Shown: positions 9,601 through 16,438 of the stretch, piece after piece
Layout: every line of letters starts with the position of its first letter
How positions within the stretch are numbered: position 1 is the first letter of the stretch
Assembly: GCA_028279645.1 (NCBI GenBank)
Contig: JANQNJ010000012.1
Span: 1-51,860, forward strand
Source of the DNA: Thermoplasmatota archaeon
Lineage (GTDB): Archaea > Thermoplasmatota > JAKEGO01 > JANQNJ01
Direction: 5' to 3'
DNA length: 51,860 nucleotides
Notes under the pieces: model-generated
The model's input: the letters and a program-made list of their open reading frames with translations, nothing else
What the model was told of the DNA's origin: nothing
Database searches by the model: none
Translations under genes and position numbers: made by a program

Positions 9601-10514
9601 CCTGTGATTACGCTCCGTCCACTATAGGCCAGATGAACGCCATCGCTCGATCCACTGATCTCTGATCCCATAAAATTCGTACCACCGGCCCATTCCAGAT
9701 AGGCCGCGGTGTCATCATGATCGTTGAAGGTACATCCGTCGATGTCAAGGTCCGAGGCATCGTAAACGAAGATGCCGAATGCGCCACCAGTGAAGCTCGA
9801 GCTCTGGATAAAGCCGGTATCAATGCGACGCATATCGATACATGCGAGATCGTCGGGTTGCTCCTCCCCCTCGGGCATGATCACCTCGAACTCGGTCGAA
9901 TCGATGATCAGGTCGTTGGAATCCCAGAGGAACAATCCGGTCGCTGCCCTTATCTCGGTGCCATTCAGGGTGATCTCGTCGATGTCCTTCGCGTAGATGC
10001 CGTATGAGCTTGCAGAGATGACCGTGTCGATTATCGACACCTCTGCACAGTCATCGAGATCGATCCCGGTGGACCCGGCATCGATGACAACGTCCTTGAT
10101 GAAGAGGTCATTGATATCGACGGCCTTTATTCCCCTTCCATCTTCAATGTCCAGGCGTACGATACTAATGCTTTGAATGGTCACATCCTCATGCGTGATC
10201 AGAACGATGTTCCCTGCGTCCGACTCTATGACCGTCGATCTTGCTCCGTCACCGAGGAGGGTCACCGGTCTGTCTATGAGGATCGATTCACCATAGGTTC
10301 CCTGGTGAACTTGGATCGTATCATGATCCTCGGCAGCCTGTATCCCCTCCCCGATCGTCTGGAACGGGCTGTTTTCAGAACCGTCGCCGCCTTCGGCGGC
10401 GCCGGCGTCGACGTGGATTTCATCCGCTGCGGCGGTTAGACTGAACAGAATAAATATAGCCAGAGCTGCGACGATGAGGCTCAGAACCGATGTTCTACGG
10501 GCTTCTGCCAACAT
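6615..10514 (-). CDS. Giant membrane-anchored beta-helix protein with two cytoplasmic winged-helix domains
   Basis: 1,299 residues. I place the start at the ATG read from 10514 because AAGGAGGC lies just upstream and a signal peptide follows (MLAEARRTSVLSLIVAALAI). Residues about 33-880 are a right-handed parallel beta-helix (NosD/pectate-lyase type) with dozens of repeats of the form I.DN.I/F. About 895-1085 are Ig/CARDB-like beta domains. A hydrophobic segment (about 1105-1137) crosses the membrane. The last ~160 residues hold two winged helices: LMEIKKGLNMKNGTLVYHLE (ArsR/MarR-like) and LSQSQIARVVGVSRQLVNYH. This looks like a surface sensor that directly carries DNA-binding domains inside the cell, a one-component regulator. 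The ligand and target genes are unknown. Confidence 0.8.
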   Translation of the reverse strand: MLAEARRTSVLSLIVAALAIFILFSLTAAADEIHVDAGAAEGGDGSENSPFQTIGEGIQAAEDHDTIQVHQGTYGESILIDRPVTLLGDGARSTVIESDAGNIVLITHEDVTIQSISIVRLDIEDGRGIKAVDINDLFIKDVVIDAGSTGIDLDDCAEVSIIDTVISASSYGIYAKDIDEITLNGTEIRAATGLFLWDSNDLIIDSTEFEVIMPEGEEQPDDLACIDMRRIDTGFIQSSSFTGGAFGIFVYDASDLDIDGCTFNDHDDTAAYLEWAGGTNFMGSEISGSSDGVHLAYSGRSVITGSRFKDVDEAIELFQSSQTVISSNVLEGVETGIDCSRSNSVSVYDNSITGTAEEDVGRGISLVTSSMNIGSNTISDIEIGVKMAFSTISYFDSNVIHDTSRAIMADSLGGSVTDNELRDNEYGIWAEEISAMTMMGNELSSSTVGMEIGEIRSSVINDNSFTGMSRGIRTVSAIDATINDNRFQDIALGSIKISSGSTVTLDDNVFTSGGYGILITSVNGVSIDGASFSNIVHDKFDAIYIDKSIDLDISEIIIEERSDGIKIINSDQLDLDEITITVPEDQVIADSTGLAIIDSIGITVDEVHVKGYGTGILLEDVEAATITGAEIDGGSFGVSMTIGSSVKLSSAIIAESNYGVSSTSVDGLNIVKSTITGCNIGLDLATVTDIGINGNDIIDCTNTGVKIDRATAGAIGYNTITGSDGSGLEIWDGEGITLTGNVFRENDVGLRVDKGATLIDRNEFSGSGSAGIRLKYEADGCTISGNTITQNGDGIHIDGSDDHIITENIIHKNQVYGIRLEDGGGSVIHENAFLNNGNGTIAHAYDSGPTNKWRDVEGNYWSGRERSTDGGFADSVVYIDGPALAADFRPLSLIPDLKISDDVVAIALPDVGGDHTVFDFGTFTAYAGNDQELVWKDNGAIISTTRTFTHELAPGVHRLEVSLSGVRHRYASDTITFHVRAPDFQVVEGPVVTSGFVHFDEAETVITIVNAGDEEGAMTVRFYLDEAHRTHELHSIDRTLDAGEEATLGFTWNLDETGPHRIIYVIESDFEQHSQEGDSGYVWIFVEGIPPVEEPVVPDPESPSMVPVVIGGVAIFSAIAATEIGKYALLLLLFPLYSKLKKKDILKDKRMDICDYLLVNAGASLMEIKKGLNMKNGTLVYHLEVLKKEGFVHSIRNKGHRYFYLDRGKVASHWGESVAKFYPYPGENMNGEGSGERLRKSILRSIMGTPGLSQSQIARVVGVSRQLVNYHISELERSGEITVERTGYSTKCFVSSNLE

Positions 10515-10642
10515 AGCGCCTCCTTGGTCTAATAAATTAATACATTGCACCGTTTATAAATCGTTTGGTCGTTTTTTACAGGTATGTCAATCGTTGACAT
10601 ACGCCTGGAACGGCAGTTTACAGCCGTTTGGGGCCGATTTCC

Positions 10643-10972
10643 TTAGATCAGCTTGAACTCGAGGACGTTCTTTTCGTACATCTTTGTGGGCTCTATGGTG
10701 ATAAAGCGCTTTTTGCGGTCTGCGAGCGCTGGACCCATCCATTTCTCCATGACCTCGTAGAACTCGTTCCGTTCCTCCCTGGAGTCGGTTGGACGCACCT
10801 TTATGACGTGCAGACCGTCGTGTGCGAAGTGCCCCCAGAGCACTCTATCCTCAATAGCGACAAGGTGCCATTTTCCCACTTTCGGGAGCCGGTTCCTCTT
10901 GGCGGTGTTCGGCTGTCCGAGGTCGATGTACGGCTGCTTGTCGAAGTTCAGCTTGACGAAGTACTTGTACAT
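10643..10972 (-). CDS. Conserved-looking hypothetical protein
   Basis: 109 residues from the ATG read from 10972, chosen over the track start at 11053 because AAGGGGGAT precedes it and the upstream extension overlaps the repeat region. The product is basic (pI looks high), with MYKYFVKLNFDKQPYIDLGQ, a central WHLVAIEDRVLWGHF and a C-terminal EKNVLEFKLI strand. No family is recognised. The alternation of strands suggests a compact, soluble, possibly nucleic-acid-binding domain, but this is weak. Confidence 0.55.
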   Translation of the reverse strand: MYKYFVKLNFDKQPYIDLGQPNTAKRNRLPKVGKWHLVAIEDRVLWGHFAHDGLHVIKVRPTDSREERNEFYEVMEKWMGPALADRKKRFITIEPTKMYEKNVLEFKLI

Positions 10973-11047
10973 CTTGTAGATCCCCCTTCTCTTGTGAGCC
11001 GGAATGGATTGGTTCTCATGGATATTTAATGATATCGCGGCGACGAC

Positions 11048-11162
11048 GCCCACGCCGGGAAAACGCTTGTGGGAGAAGCCGATCTCGATTAGTGTAAGCT
11101 CGGCTTCTCCTTAGAGAAACTGCGGTTTCTCTACCCATGCTTCATATAGCTTGGACCCGCCC
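11048..11162. repeat. ~23-bp intergenic repeat, locus 2, with inserted palindromes
   Basis: On the minus strand this locus reads as the same repeat seen at 1413-1584 and 11746-11890 (GCRTGGGY cores at 11155, 11133 and 11048). One unit is interrupted by a block containing two perfect inverted repeats: an 11-bp pair ggagaagccga/tcggcttctcc (11072-11082 and 11100-11110) and an 8-bp pair agagaaac/gtttctct (11113-11120 and 11125-11132). The flanking halves still match the repeat consensus, as if the hairpins were inserted. Confidence 0.6.
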
Positions 11163-11186
11163 AACGGTCAGCGTCACGATCTCCAG

Positions 11187-11197
11187 CATATAAATAT
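11187..11197 (+). promoter_or_regulatory. TATA box for the gene at 11251
   Basis: The sequence catataaatat sits about 60 bp before the ATG, and GGGGATGT precedes the start as ribosome binding site. Confidence 0.5.
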
Positions 11198-11250
11198 CAA
11201 TTCCGACAGATTAATAACCTGTCAAACCGATTCTTAATGGGGATGTTATC

Positions 11251-11631
11251 ATGGCATGGAATGTAAGATATCTCCCAGAAGAAGGCATAATCGAAGAGAC
11301 CTTCACTGGCTATGTGACCGCTGCCGAGGTGGGGGCAAGTGAGAAGGAATGCTTCAAGATCGCTGCCGAGAAGGATGTCTGGCTATTCCTCACTGATATG
11401 AAAAATGCAGACATCAAGGTGAGTGTAACAGAGATCTTCAATGTCTGCCAAGGGTATTCCACCGAGGAAACGAAGCGATCGATGAGGGTCGCCACCATCC
11501 GGCCGACCGATCACAAAGGAAGGGAATCAGTCGGTTTCTATGAGACCGCTTGCACCAATCGAGGGTGGTTCGTCAAGAACTTCGACGAAAGGGATGCCGC
11601 CATCGAATGGCTGCGTGGTTTCCAGGATTAA
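11251..11631 (+). CDS. SpoIIAA/STAS-like hypothetical protein
   Basis: 126 residues. It opens with a strand pair (WNVRYLPEEGIIEETFTGYVT), a helix rich in Glu/Ala, and a central strand VWLFLTDMKNADIKVS, then an alternating helix/strand pattern. This alpha/beta order resembles the SpoIIAA-like (STAS-superfamily) fold of small cytosolic proteins. The C-terminal GWFVKNFDERDAAIEWL is typical of that group. The biochemical role is not known. It stands alone between two repeat loci. Confidence 0.55.
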   Translation: MAWNVRYLPEEGIIEETFTGYVTAAEVGASEKECFKIAAEKDVWLFLTDMKNADIKVSVTEIFNVCQGYSTEETKRSMRVATIRPTDHKGRESVGFYETACTNRGWFVKNFDERDAAIEWLRGFQD

Positions 11632-11745
11632 GATCCGTTGAACAGGATAGAAGCGGACATCGAACCGATAGGTGGAGCTGCTCTCCTCAATGGCCTCGTG
11701 CAAATCTTGTTAATATTATCTAATAAGAGATCGGCGTACGACGAC

Positions 11746-11890
11746 GCCCTCGCTTGGAAAACGCTAGCACCCATGCTAGCATTCAGTTGGGACCCGCCCA
11801 CTACGGATCCCGCGCTTGGAAAACGCTTTGACCCATGCCGGGAAAGCAAATACACCCTCGCCTGAATGCAGCTTGCACCCGCGCCTCCGC
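11746..11890. repeat. ~23-bp intergenic repeat, locus 3
   Basis: The gap 11632-11957 contains no credible gene. Cores occur at 11746, 11769, 11792, 11808, 11831, 11854 and 11877, with spacing 23, 23, 16, 23, 23, 23. Reverse-complemented, the best units read GCATGGGTGCTAGCGTTTTCC and GCATGGGTCAAAGCGTTTTCC. The right border (cctaacgg) resembles that of locus 2 (cccaacgg). Locus 3 is the most regular of the three. Confidence 0.65.
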
Positions 11891-11957
11891 CTAACGGTTT
11901 CAGGGCAAGATTAAAAACGGACGGAACGATTGTACATCAGATACAAGGTGATGCATC

Positions 11958-12362
11958 ATGGAAGCGGACCTCGAGCTGATCGGAAAGTTCCACGGGCATG
12001 TCGGACCGTACGTAGTGCTGGGATACAGGATGGGGCAGCTCGCCAGTGAGCAGCTCGGCTCCAGCGCCTTCGACAAGACCGTGACCGTGTACACCGGTAC
12101 CAAGCCGTCGTTATCATGCCTGATAGACGGTATTCAGATCGGGTCGGGATGCACGCTGGGCAAGGGCACGGTCGAGGTGGTCGATGAGAAGGTGGCCAAG
12201 GCCGTATTCAAGGGCAAGGTCGAAGGAGAGGTGACCATCACCTTGAAGCAGGAGATCTCCGACAGGATCAAAGAGGTGTTCGAGGCCCACACTGGAGAGG
12301 AATACTCCGAATGGATCATGAACGCTGGCTACGACGAACTTTTCGATATCGACGTTTACTAG
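11958..12362 (+). CDS. FmdE-domain protein
   Basis: 134 residues. It matches the FmdE (formylmethanofuran dehydrogenase subunit E) domain: FHGHVGPYVVLGYRMG near the N-terminus and GIQIGSGCTLGKGTVEV in the middle. The usual FHGHLCPG cysteine is replaced (HVGPY), while the GCTLGKG cysteine is kept. There is no C-terminal zinc ribbon. Many FmdE-domain proteins are not part of the dehydrogenase, and no other subunit gene is in the window, so the substrate is unknown. Its TAG stop shares the CTAG palindrome with the convergent protease stop. Confidence 0.8.
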   Translation: MEADLELIGKFHGHVGPYVVLGYRMGQLASEQLGSSAFDKTVTVYTGTKPSLSCLIDGIQIGSGCTLGKGTVEVVDEKVAKAVFKGKVEGEVTITLKQEISDRIKEVFEAHTGEEYSEWIMNAGYDELFDIDVY

Positions 12363-14707
12363 AACGAGCTCAGACCGTTCTCCTTCCAGTAGGTTCCCGA
12401 CTCTCGGTATATTGTAGTCACCACAACATGATACGGGACGTTGTCGCCGTCGTCGGTGCTGCCGGTGCCGACGAACAGTTCCCCTGCGTCCCGGATGCCG
12501 TCGTCGTCGAGATCGATCTGAATATGCTCGACGCAGTCCATTTCTCCTGCCTCCTGGATATAATAATTGTAGCGCGCGCCGTTGGTCCCGTCGGTGAACG
12601 TGTAGCCGGCGTACAGGTCGGCGGTCCCACCGGTGTTGTTCCAGTACACGGTCAGGTTCAGGTACTCCATGTCCGTTGTGATATCGATGGGCTGGTAGTC
12701 GCGGAACGCTCCGTCGCTCGAGCCGTCCCATTCGAGGTCGACGCGCTCGGCCCTGAGATCGACATCGAGCTTGTCGGATACCCTCCACATGAGGTCCTTC
12801 GACAGGTTCAGCGCCTCCCAGGACGGAAGGACACCTGGCTGATATAGACCGTCCTGGTACATGTCGATGGCCTCGTCGATGAGGCCGAGCACCCTTTCGG
12901 AATCCTGATACCATTGTCCGGAGATCGCGTTCCTGCCCTTGGATAACAGCATCTCGTAGACTATGTCGACGTTCCGCCGGGCGTCGTTGGTGTTCTCCAT
13001 GATGTGGCCCCGGGCGATCTGGTCCATGTCGAGTCCGTCGCATCGATATGTGTGGGTGCGGTACGACATGATCGTGGCGCTCTGGTCCCACAGCCAGTGC
13101 TGGGCGCTCCTGTAGTCGCCGTCGGTCCCGTCCGTGCCGTGGCTCCTGATATAACCGTCATGGGGATGATGCAAGCCCCAGAAGTGGCCGCACTCGTGTG
13201 CTCCCGTCGATGTCCATGGGAACACGCCCTCGCCTGGAGCATCCCAGTCCTCTGTCCGCCTGTGGAACTCGTTGTTGGACTGGAGCACGCCCCAAGGCGT
13301 CCCGTCCGGCGAGTTCATGGCCACACCCTGTGGAGCGACGGGCGCTGCAAATGTATAATGGCTGTCCTCGAACTGGACGAACCCGGCGAAGATGTTGAAT
13401 GCTTCCTTCGGTCCCAGATAGTACTGGTCCCTGTTCGTCTCGACCTGCCTGATGACCGGCTGGGCGTTGACGTACGTGTAGCCGCCGTCCTCCTTCCCCT
13501 GCTCCAGGGCGTTGTACATCCCGTGGTCGTCGTTGGGCAGATCGTAGATGTGGACCTCGCCGTTGATCGTGCACCAGGGGAACGATTGATTGAGACGGTT
13601 CATCATGTCCTCGAAGTCGAGCTCGATCCTGGCGTCCTGTACAACCCCCTGCTCGTAGTAAACGTGGGCGTTGATGTAGTATTCGTCGGCGAACTCGGGA
13701 TGGTAGATGTATGACGGCGAGAATCGGAAGTTCAGGGCGTAGTGAAGGTCTCGGGCGTTGTTGTCGTTGAAGTCGTCGACGTTGAACGTCCCTGGTGCAT
13801 AAGCAGGAACAGGATTGCCTATATCCCATATCGGCGGGTCGTCGTCGGCTGAGCCCCACATCAGGTCGTCGTCGACGACCTCGTAGAAGTTCGGCGCCGC
13901 ACCGACGTCGAGCCAGAGGAAGCCGTAGTCGCCTCCCCACGACCTCATTGTGTGCACGCCTCTCCGTATCCAGTCGGCCTCGTAGAACTTGTAATAGTGA
14001 TACTTGTCCACCGGCAGGACGTTGCCGAAATCGGATTCCATCCTGGTCCAGGAGTCGATGAGGAAGTAGGTATAGGAGTTGGACTCGAACTCCAGGCCGT
14101 AGTTCGAGCGGTTGGAATCGATCCACTGCTCCAGTTTGACCGCGTCTATGAACTGGACGTTCTCGTCGACAACGATGCGGTTGTGGTGGGCGTGAAGAGG
14201 ACGGGTATCGTACTCCTTGAGATACTCGTAGTTCTCCTCGTCCATGTGGACGCGCCCCTCATCTCCCAGATCGCCCCATTCGGATACGCTGTCGGCGTAG
14301 TTGAACAGGTCCTGCGCGAACTCGTCGGGTGCGGTATGGAACGTGAAGTTGTAGTGCATCAGCTGCGGCTCATGGAACCGCGGGAATCCGTTGATGGCCG
14401 ACCTGATCGTGTCCACCGGCCTGTATTCCGTTGGCAGACGGTCTATCATCACCTGCTCATCGATGACCCCGTCCTCGAACCCGACCAGGACTATGTGGTA
14501 CTCCATCCAGTGCTCGATCACCTGCGGCGACCTGATGCCGTGAGTGGGGAGCTTCCTGCCCTTGCTGTCGCCGTCGTCGGGACTGTACGCCCACATCGCT
14601 GCAAGGATGAGCATGAGCACGACGAAGACAGGCAGGGCTGCCTTCTTGAGGTTCATTCCCTCCACGACCTCTGCCTCTACGATGACGTCTTCCCCGCTCT
14701 CTGACAT
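12359..14707 (-). CDS. Membrane-anchored metzincin-like zinc protease
   Basis: 782 residues. The N-terminus is cytoplasmic and acidic, followed by one TM helix (about 21-41), so the bulk should be extracellular. The zinc site is HECGHFWGLHHPHD at about residue 504, that is HExxHxxGxxHxxD. About 40 residues later IMSYRTHT supplies a Met-turn, so it is metzincin-like. The ~460-residue N-terminal region is unusually long and rich in Tyr, Asp and Asn. A C-terminal beta domain with DLDDDGIRDAGE looks like a calcium-binding dockerin/EF-type loop. It probably degrades or remodels external proteins. Confidence 0.75.
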   Translation of the reverse strand: MSESGEDVIVEAEVVEGMNLKKAALPVFVVLMLILAAMWAYSPDDGDSKGRKLPTHGIRSPQVIEHWMEYHIVLVGFEDGVIDEQVMIDRLPTEYRPVDTIRSAINGFPRFHEPQLMHYNFTFHTAPDEFAQDLFNYADSVSEWGDLGDEGRVHMDEENYEYLKEYDTRPLHAHHNRIVVDENVQFIDAVKLEQWIDSNRSNYGLEFESNSYTYFLIDSWTRMESDFGNVLPVDKYHYYKFYEADWIRRGVHTMRSWGGDYGFLWLDVGAAPNFYEVVDDDLMWGSADDDPPIWDIGNPVPAYAPGTFNVDDFNDNNARDLHYALNFRFSPSYIYHPEFADEYYINAHVYYEQGVVQDARIELDFEDMMNRLNQSFPWCTINGEVHIYDLPNDDHGMYNALEQGKEDGGYTYVNAQPVIRQVETNRDQYYLGPKEAFNIFAGFVQFEDSHYTFAAPVAPQGVAMNSPDGTPWGVLQSNNEFHRRTEDWDAPGEGVFPWTSTGAHECGHFWGLHHPHDGYIRSHGTDGTDGDYRSAQHWLWDQSATIMSYRTHTYRCDGLDMDQIARGHIMENTNDARRNVDIVYEMLLSKGRNAISGQWYQDSERVLGLIDEAIDMYQDGLYQPGVLPSWEALNLSKDLMWRVSDKLDVDLRAERVDLEWDGSSDGAFRDYQPIDITTDMEYLNLTVYWNNTGGTADLYAGYTFTDGTNGARYNYYIQEAGEMDCVEHIQIDLDDDGIRDAGELFVGTGSTDDGDNVPYHVVVTTIYRESGTYWKENGLSSF

Positions 14708-14797
14708 ACGAATCGAAGTTAGTTACCTTCTTTAATATATATTTTGGTAAAGAGGTTCTGTGAATGTACCCTGACGATCCATTATTGATGGCGATTC

Positions 14798-14824
14798 GGC
14801 CTGGCGGCATACAGCCGCCAGGCC
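14798..14824. promoter_or_regulatory. Perfect 11-bp inverted repeat
   Basis: ggcctggcggc and gccgccaggcc flank a 5-nt loop in the divergent region between the protease start (14707) and the gene at 14946. No T-run follows, so a terminator is less likely than an operator or RNA hairpin. Confidence 0.45.
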
Positions 14825-14876
14825 TCGCGGTCCGTAACCCATCGAAACGTACTGGACATGTGCAAATCGACCAACA

Positions 14877-14886
14877 GATTTATATC
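14877..14886 (+). promoter_or_regulatory. TATA box for the gene at 14946
   Basis: gatttatatc is about 60 bp upstream of the TTG start. A GGGGGATCC ribosome binding site lies 6 bp before TTG 14946. Confidence 0.5.
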
Positions 14887-14945
14887 AGTGAACATCAACA
14901 ATAAATACCAGCAGGGGGATAACTGGATACGTGGGGGATCCTTAG

Positions 14946-15323
14946 TTGATCTGTGATCATATTTCCTCATGGGAGACTATATGGCTGCCGTCGATGAAGA
15001 GGGAGGACCTCAGCACGCTGCAGTCCTACAGGTACTGCCTCCATTGCGGTCAGGTGAGGGAGCGGACGGGTAGGCCGTTCGGCTACTTCATCGACTGCCT
15101 GAAGGAGGTCCAGTTCCAGCTCGGTCTCAGAGGAAGGAAGTTCGGAACGAGGGCGTTGACAGAGGCGGAGAACAGGCTGGCGGTAAGGGAGATACAGGAG
15201 TCGGTGATCTATGCCGACCCCTACGGGGTCCGGTTCGAATGCCAGTGCGAGGCCTTCACCGAGATGATCAGGAGGTACAGGCCCGGGGTCCCCGAGAGCC
15301 TGATCGAGGACATACTGTGGTAG
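14946..15323 (+). CDS. Putative zinc-binding hypothetical protein
   Basis: 125 residues from TTG 14946, favoured by the purine-rich GGGGGATCC just upstream; ATG 14994 is an alternative. A pair CLHCG (about 31-35) and a pair ECQCE (about 99-103) are separated by a helical segment rich in Arg and Glu, which suggests a split zinc ribbon. No family is recognised. It is the first gene of a run of small zinc-ribbon and membrane genes on the same strand. Confidence 0.5.
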   Translation: MICDHISSWETIWLPSMKREDLSTLQSYRYCLHCGQVRERTGRPFGYFIDCLKEVQFQLGLRGRKFGTRALTEAENRLAVREIQESVIYADPYGVRFECQCEAFTEMIRRYRPGVPESLIEDILW

Positions 15324-15415
15324 GCCGCCGGGACAACCGATCCCGATGTTGGGAGATGAGGAGAAGGCCGGAGGTCCCAGCGGATGCCATGGTCAATTAA
15401 TCGGGAGGAAATAAA

Positions 15416-15811
15416 ATGAGCGATAACAAAGAACAGCCGTTCCAGGTGAGATATTCGAAGATGCTTCTACTTGAAAGATACAGTGCGTACAAGAAGGGAT
15501 TGTTCATTGCAGGTCTGATATTCTTCATATTGACTGTGATCATGGCGTTCTTGCACTGGTTGCACTATAACGATCATGTATACTGGGATTTTGATAGTGT
15601 GTTCGATATCTATCTCATGTACCGTGTATTCTCGGCCTGCATGATCTTCACCATCTTCATAACGGTCATGAAGATGTTCGAACTGAATATCGATATGCAG
15701 CGAATGGACTCGGACCCGCGGGGAGAGTTCGTTGTGGACGCGAAGAGAGGGGCGCATTACAACTATCATCAGGTCCACGATGAGACGCGGGGGCGGGGGC
15801 CGGGGCGGTGA
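15416..15811 (+). CDS. Two-TM membrane protein (paralogue of 17334)
   Basis: 131 residues from ATG 15416 with a GGGAGGA ribosome binding site. Two hydrophobic helices (about 29-48 and 68-87) are followed by MKMFELNIDMQRM, then a hydrophilic tail. The same KMFEL-x-LNL/IDM signature after the second helix occurs in the protein at 17334-17834. Function is unknown. The tail ends in Arg/Gly repeats. Confidence 0.6.
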   Translation: MSDNKEQPFQVRYSKMLLLERYSAYKKGLFIAGLIFFILTVIMAFLHWLHYNDHVYWDFDSVFDIYLMYRVFSACMIFTIFITVMKMFELNIDMQRMDSDPRGEFVVDAKRGAHYNYHQVHDETRGRGPGR

Positions 15812-15851
15812 GCAAAAGACACATCAATGACCAGAACGTTCTGGAGATCGT

Positions 15852-16130
15852 ATGCCCGTCCTGAAGAAGACGAAGAAGCGAGAGGAGCTCAACGAGATCC
15901 TCAAGGCGTCGTTCAAGAAGTGCCCGCAGTGCGACGGCGAGCTGGAGTTTGCCTACTTCGGGACAGGCTACCCGTTGATGTACGGCCAGCTCGACAGGAT
16001 GTCCGGCGTCAAGAGGCCCTTTATCATATTGTCTGGACTTGGTGGCCCGATCCAGGCTGTGCCTGCTGCGCTGTGTAGACATTGTGGTATAGTTATAGGA
16101 CAGGTAAGGGACAAGGACGAACTTGTCTGA
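15852..16130 (+). CDS. Zinc-ribbon protein of the CPxCxG...CRxCG type (tandem copy 1)
   Basis: 92 residues. A basic helix (KKTKKREELNEILKASFKK) leads into CPQCDGELE, an aromatic stretch FGTGYPLMYGQ, and a closing CRHCGIVIGQV. The layout resembles small zinc-ribbon families such as PF20097-type proteins. A second copy follows directly in the same reading frame after the TGA. Binding partner and role are unknown. Confidence 0.6.
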   Translation: MPVLKKTKKREELNEILKASFKKCPQCDGELEFAYFGTGYPLMYGQLDRMSGVKRPFIILSGLGGPIQAVPAALCRHCGIVIGQVRDKDELV

Positions 16131-16148
16131 TCCACAGGAGAGATCGAT

Positions 16149-16421
16149 ATCTCAAAGAAGGAAACACGGGAGGAATACAGGGAGGAGCTCGAAGCGTCCT
16201 TCCAGCGATGTCCCAAATGTGGAGGTCCTCTGGAGGATGGCTATGTCGGTTCAGGTTATCCGATCGCCTGGGGGAAGATCGGTAAAGCGGGTTTCTTCAA
16301 GAAGCCCTATGTTCGACTGACCTACTTCTGGGCGCCGATCAATCAGATCCCGACCTTGCTCTGTCGCCGTTGCGGCATCATCATCGGACAGGTGAGGAAG
16401 GGGGGCGAGCTGAGCAAGTAG
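16149..16421 (+). CDS. Tandem paralogue of the zinc-ribbon protein, no canonical start codon
   Basis: The frame 16131-16421 encodes KKETREEYREELEASFQR, CPKCGGPLE, VGSGYPIAWG and CRRCGIIIGQV, a clear paralogue of the preceding protein. No ATG, GTG or TTG occurs in this frame between the upstream TGA (16128-16130) and the conserved region. GGAG at 16137-16140 is 8 bp before an ATC (16149), used here as a provisional start. The track ORF 16123-16320 is the wrong frame. Either a rare start codon is used, the TGA is read through, or the copy has lost its start. Confidence 0.5.
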   Translation: MSKKETREEYREELEASFQRCPKCGGPLEDGYVGSGYPIAWGKIGKAGFFKKPYVRLTYFWAPINQIPTLLCRRCGIIIGQVRKGGELSK

Positions 16422-16438
16422 TGTGATCTGGAGGTTCA

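Noticed and set aside
13158-14126. Long minus-strand ORF (322 aa) and + strand ORFs over the metzincin gene
   Set aside because: They are Arg-rich or Val-rich shadows produced by GC-rich third positions; the HExxH frame is the coding one.
14798-14824. Intrinsic terminator of the protease or upstream gene
   Set aside because: It lies upstream of both flanking starts and has no T-run.
16128-16130. Selenocysteine TGA joining the two zinc-ribbon copies
   Set aside because: There is no Cys-like position at the junction, no SECIS-like hairpin was seen and the first copy already ends in a natural tail.
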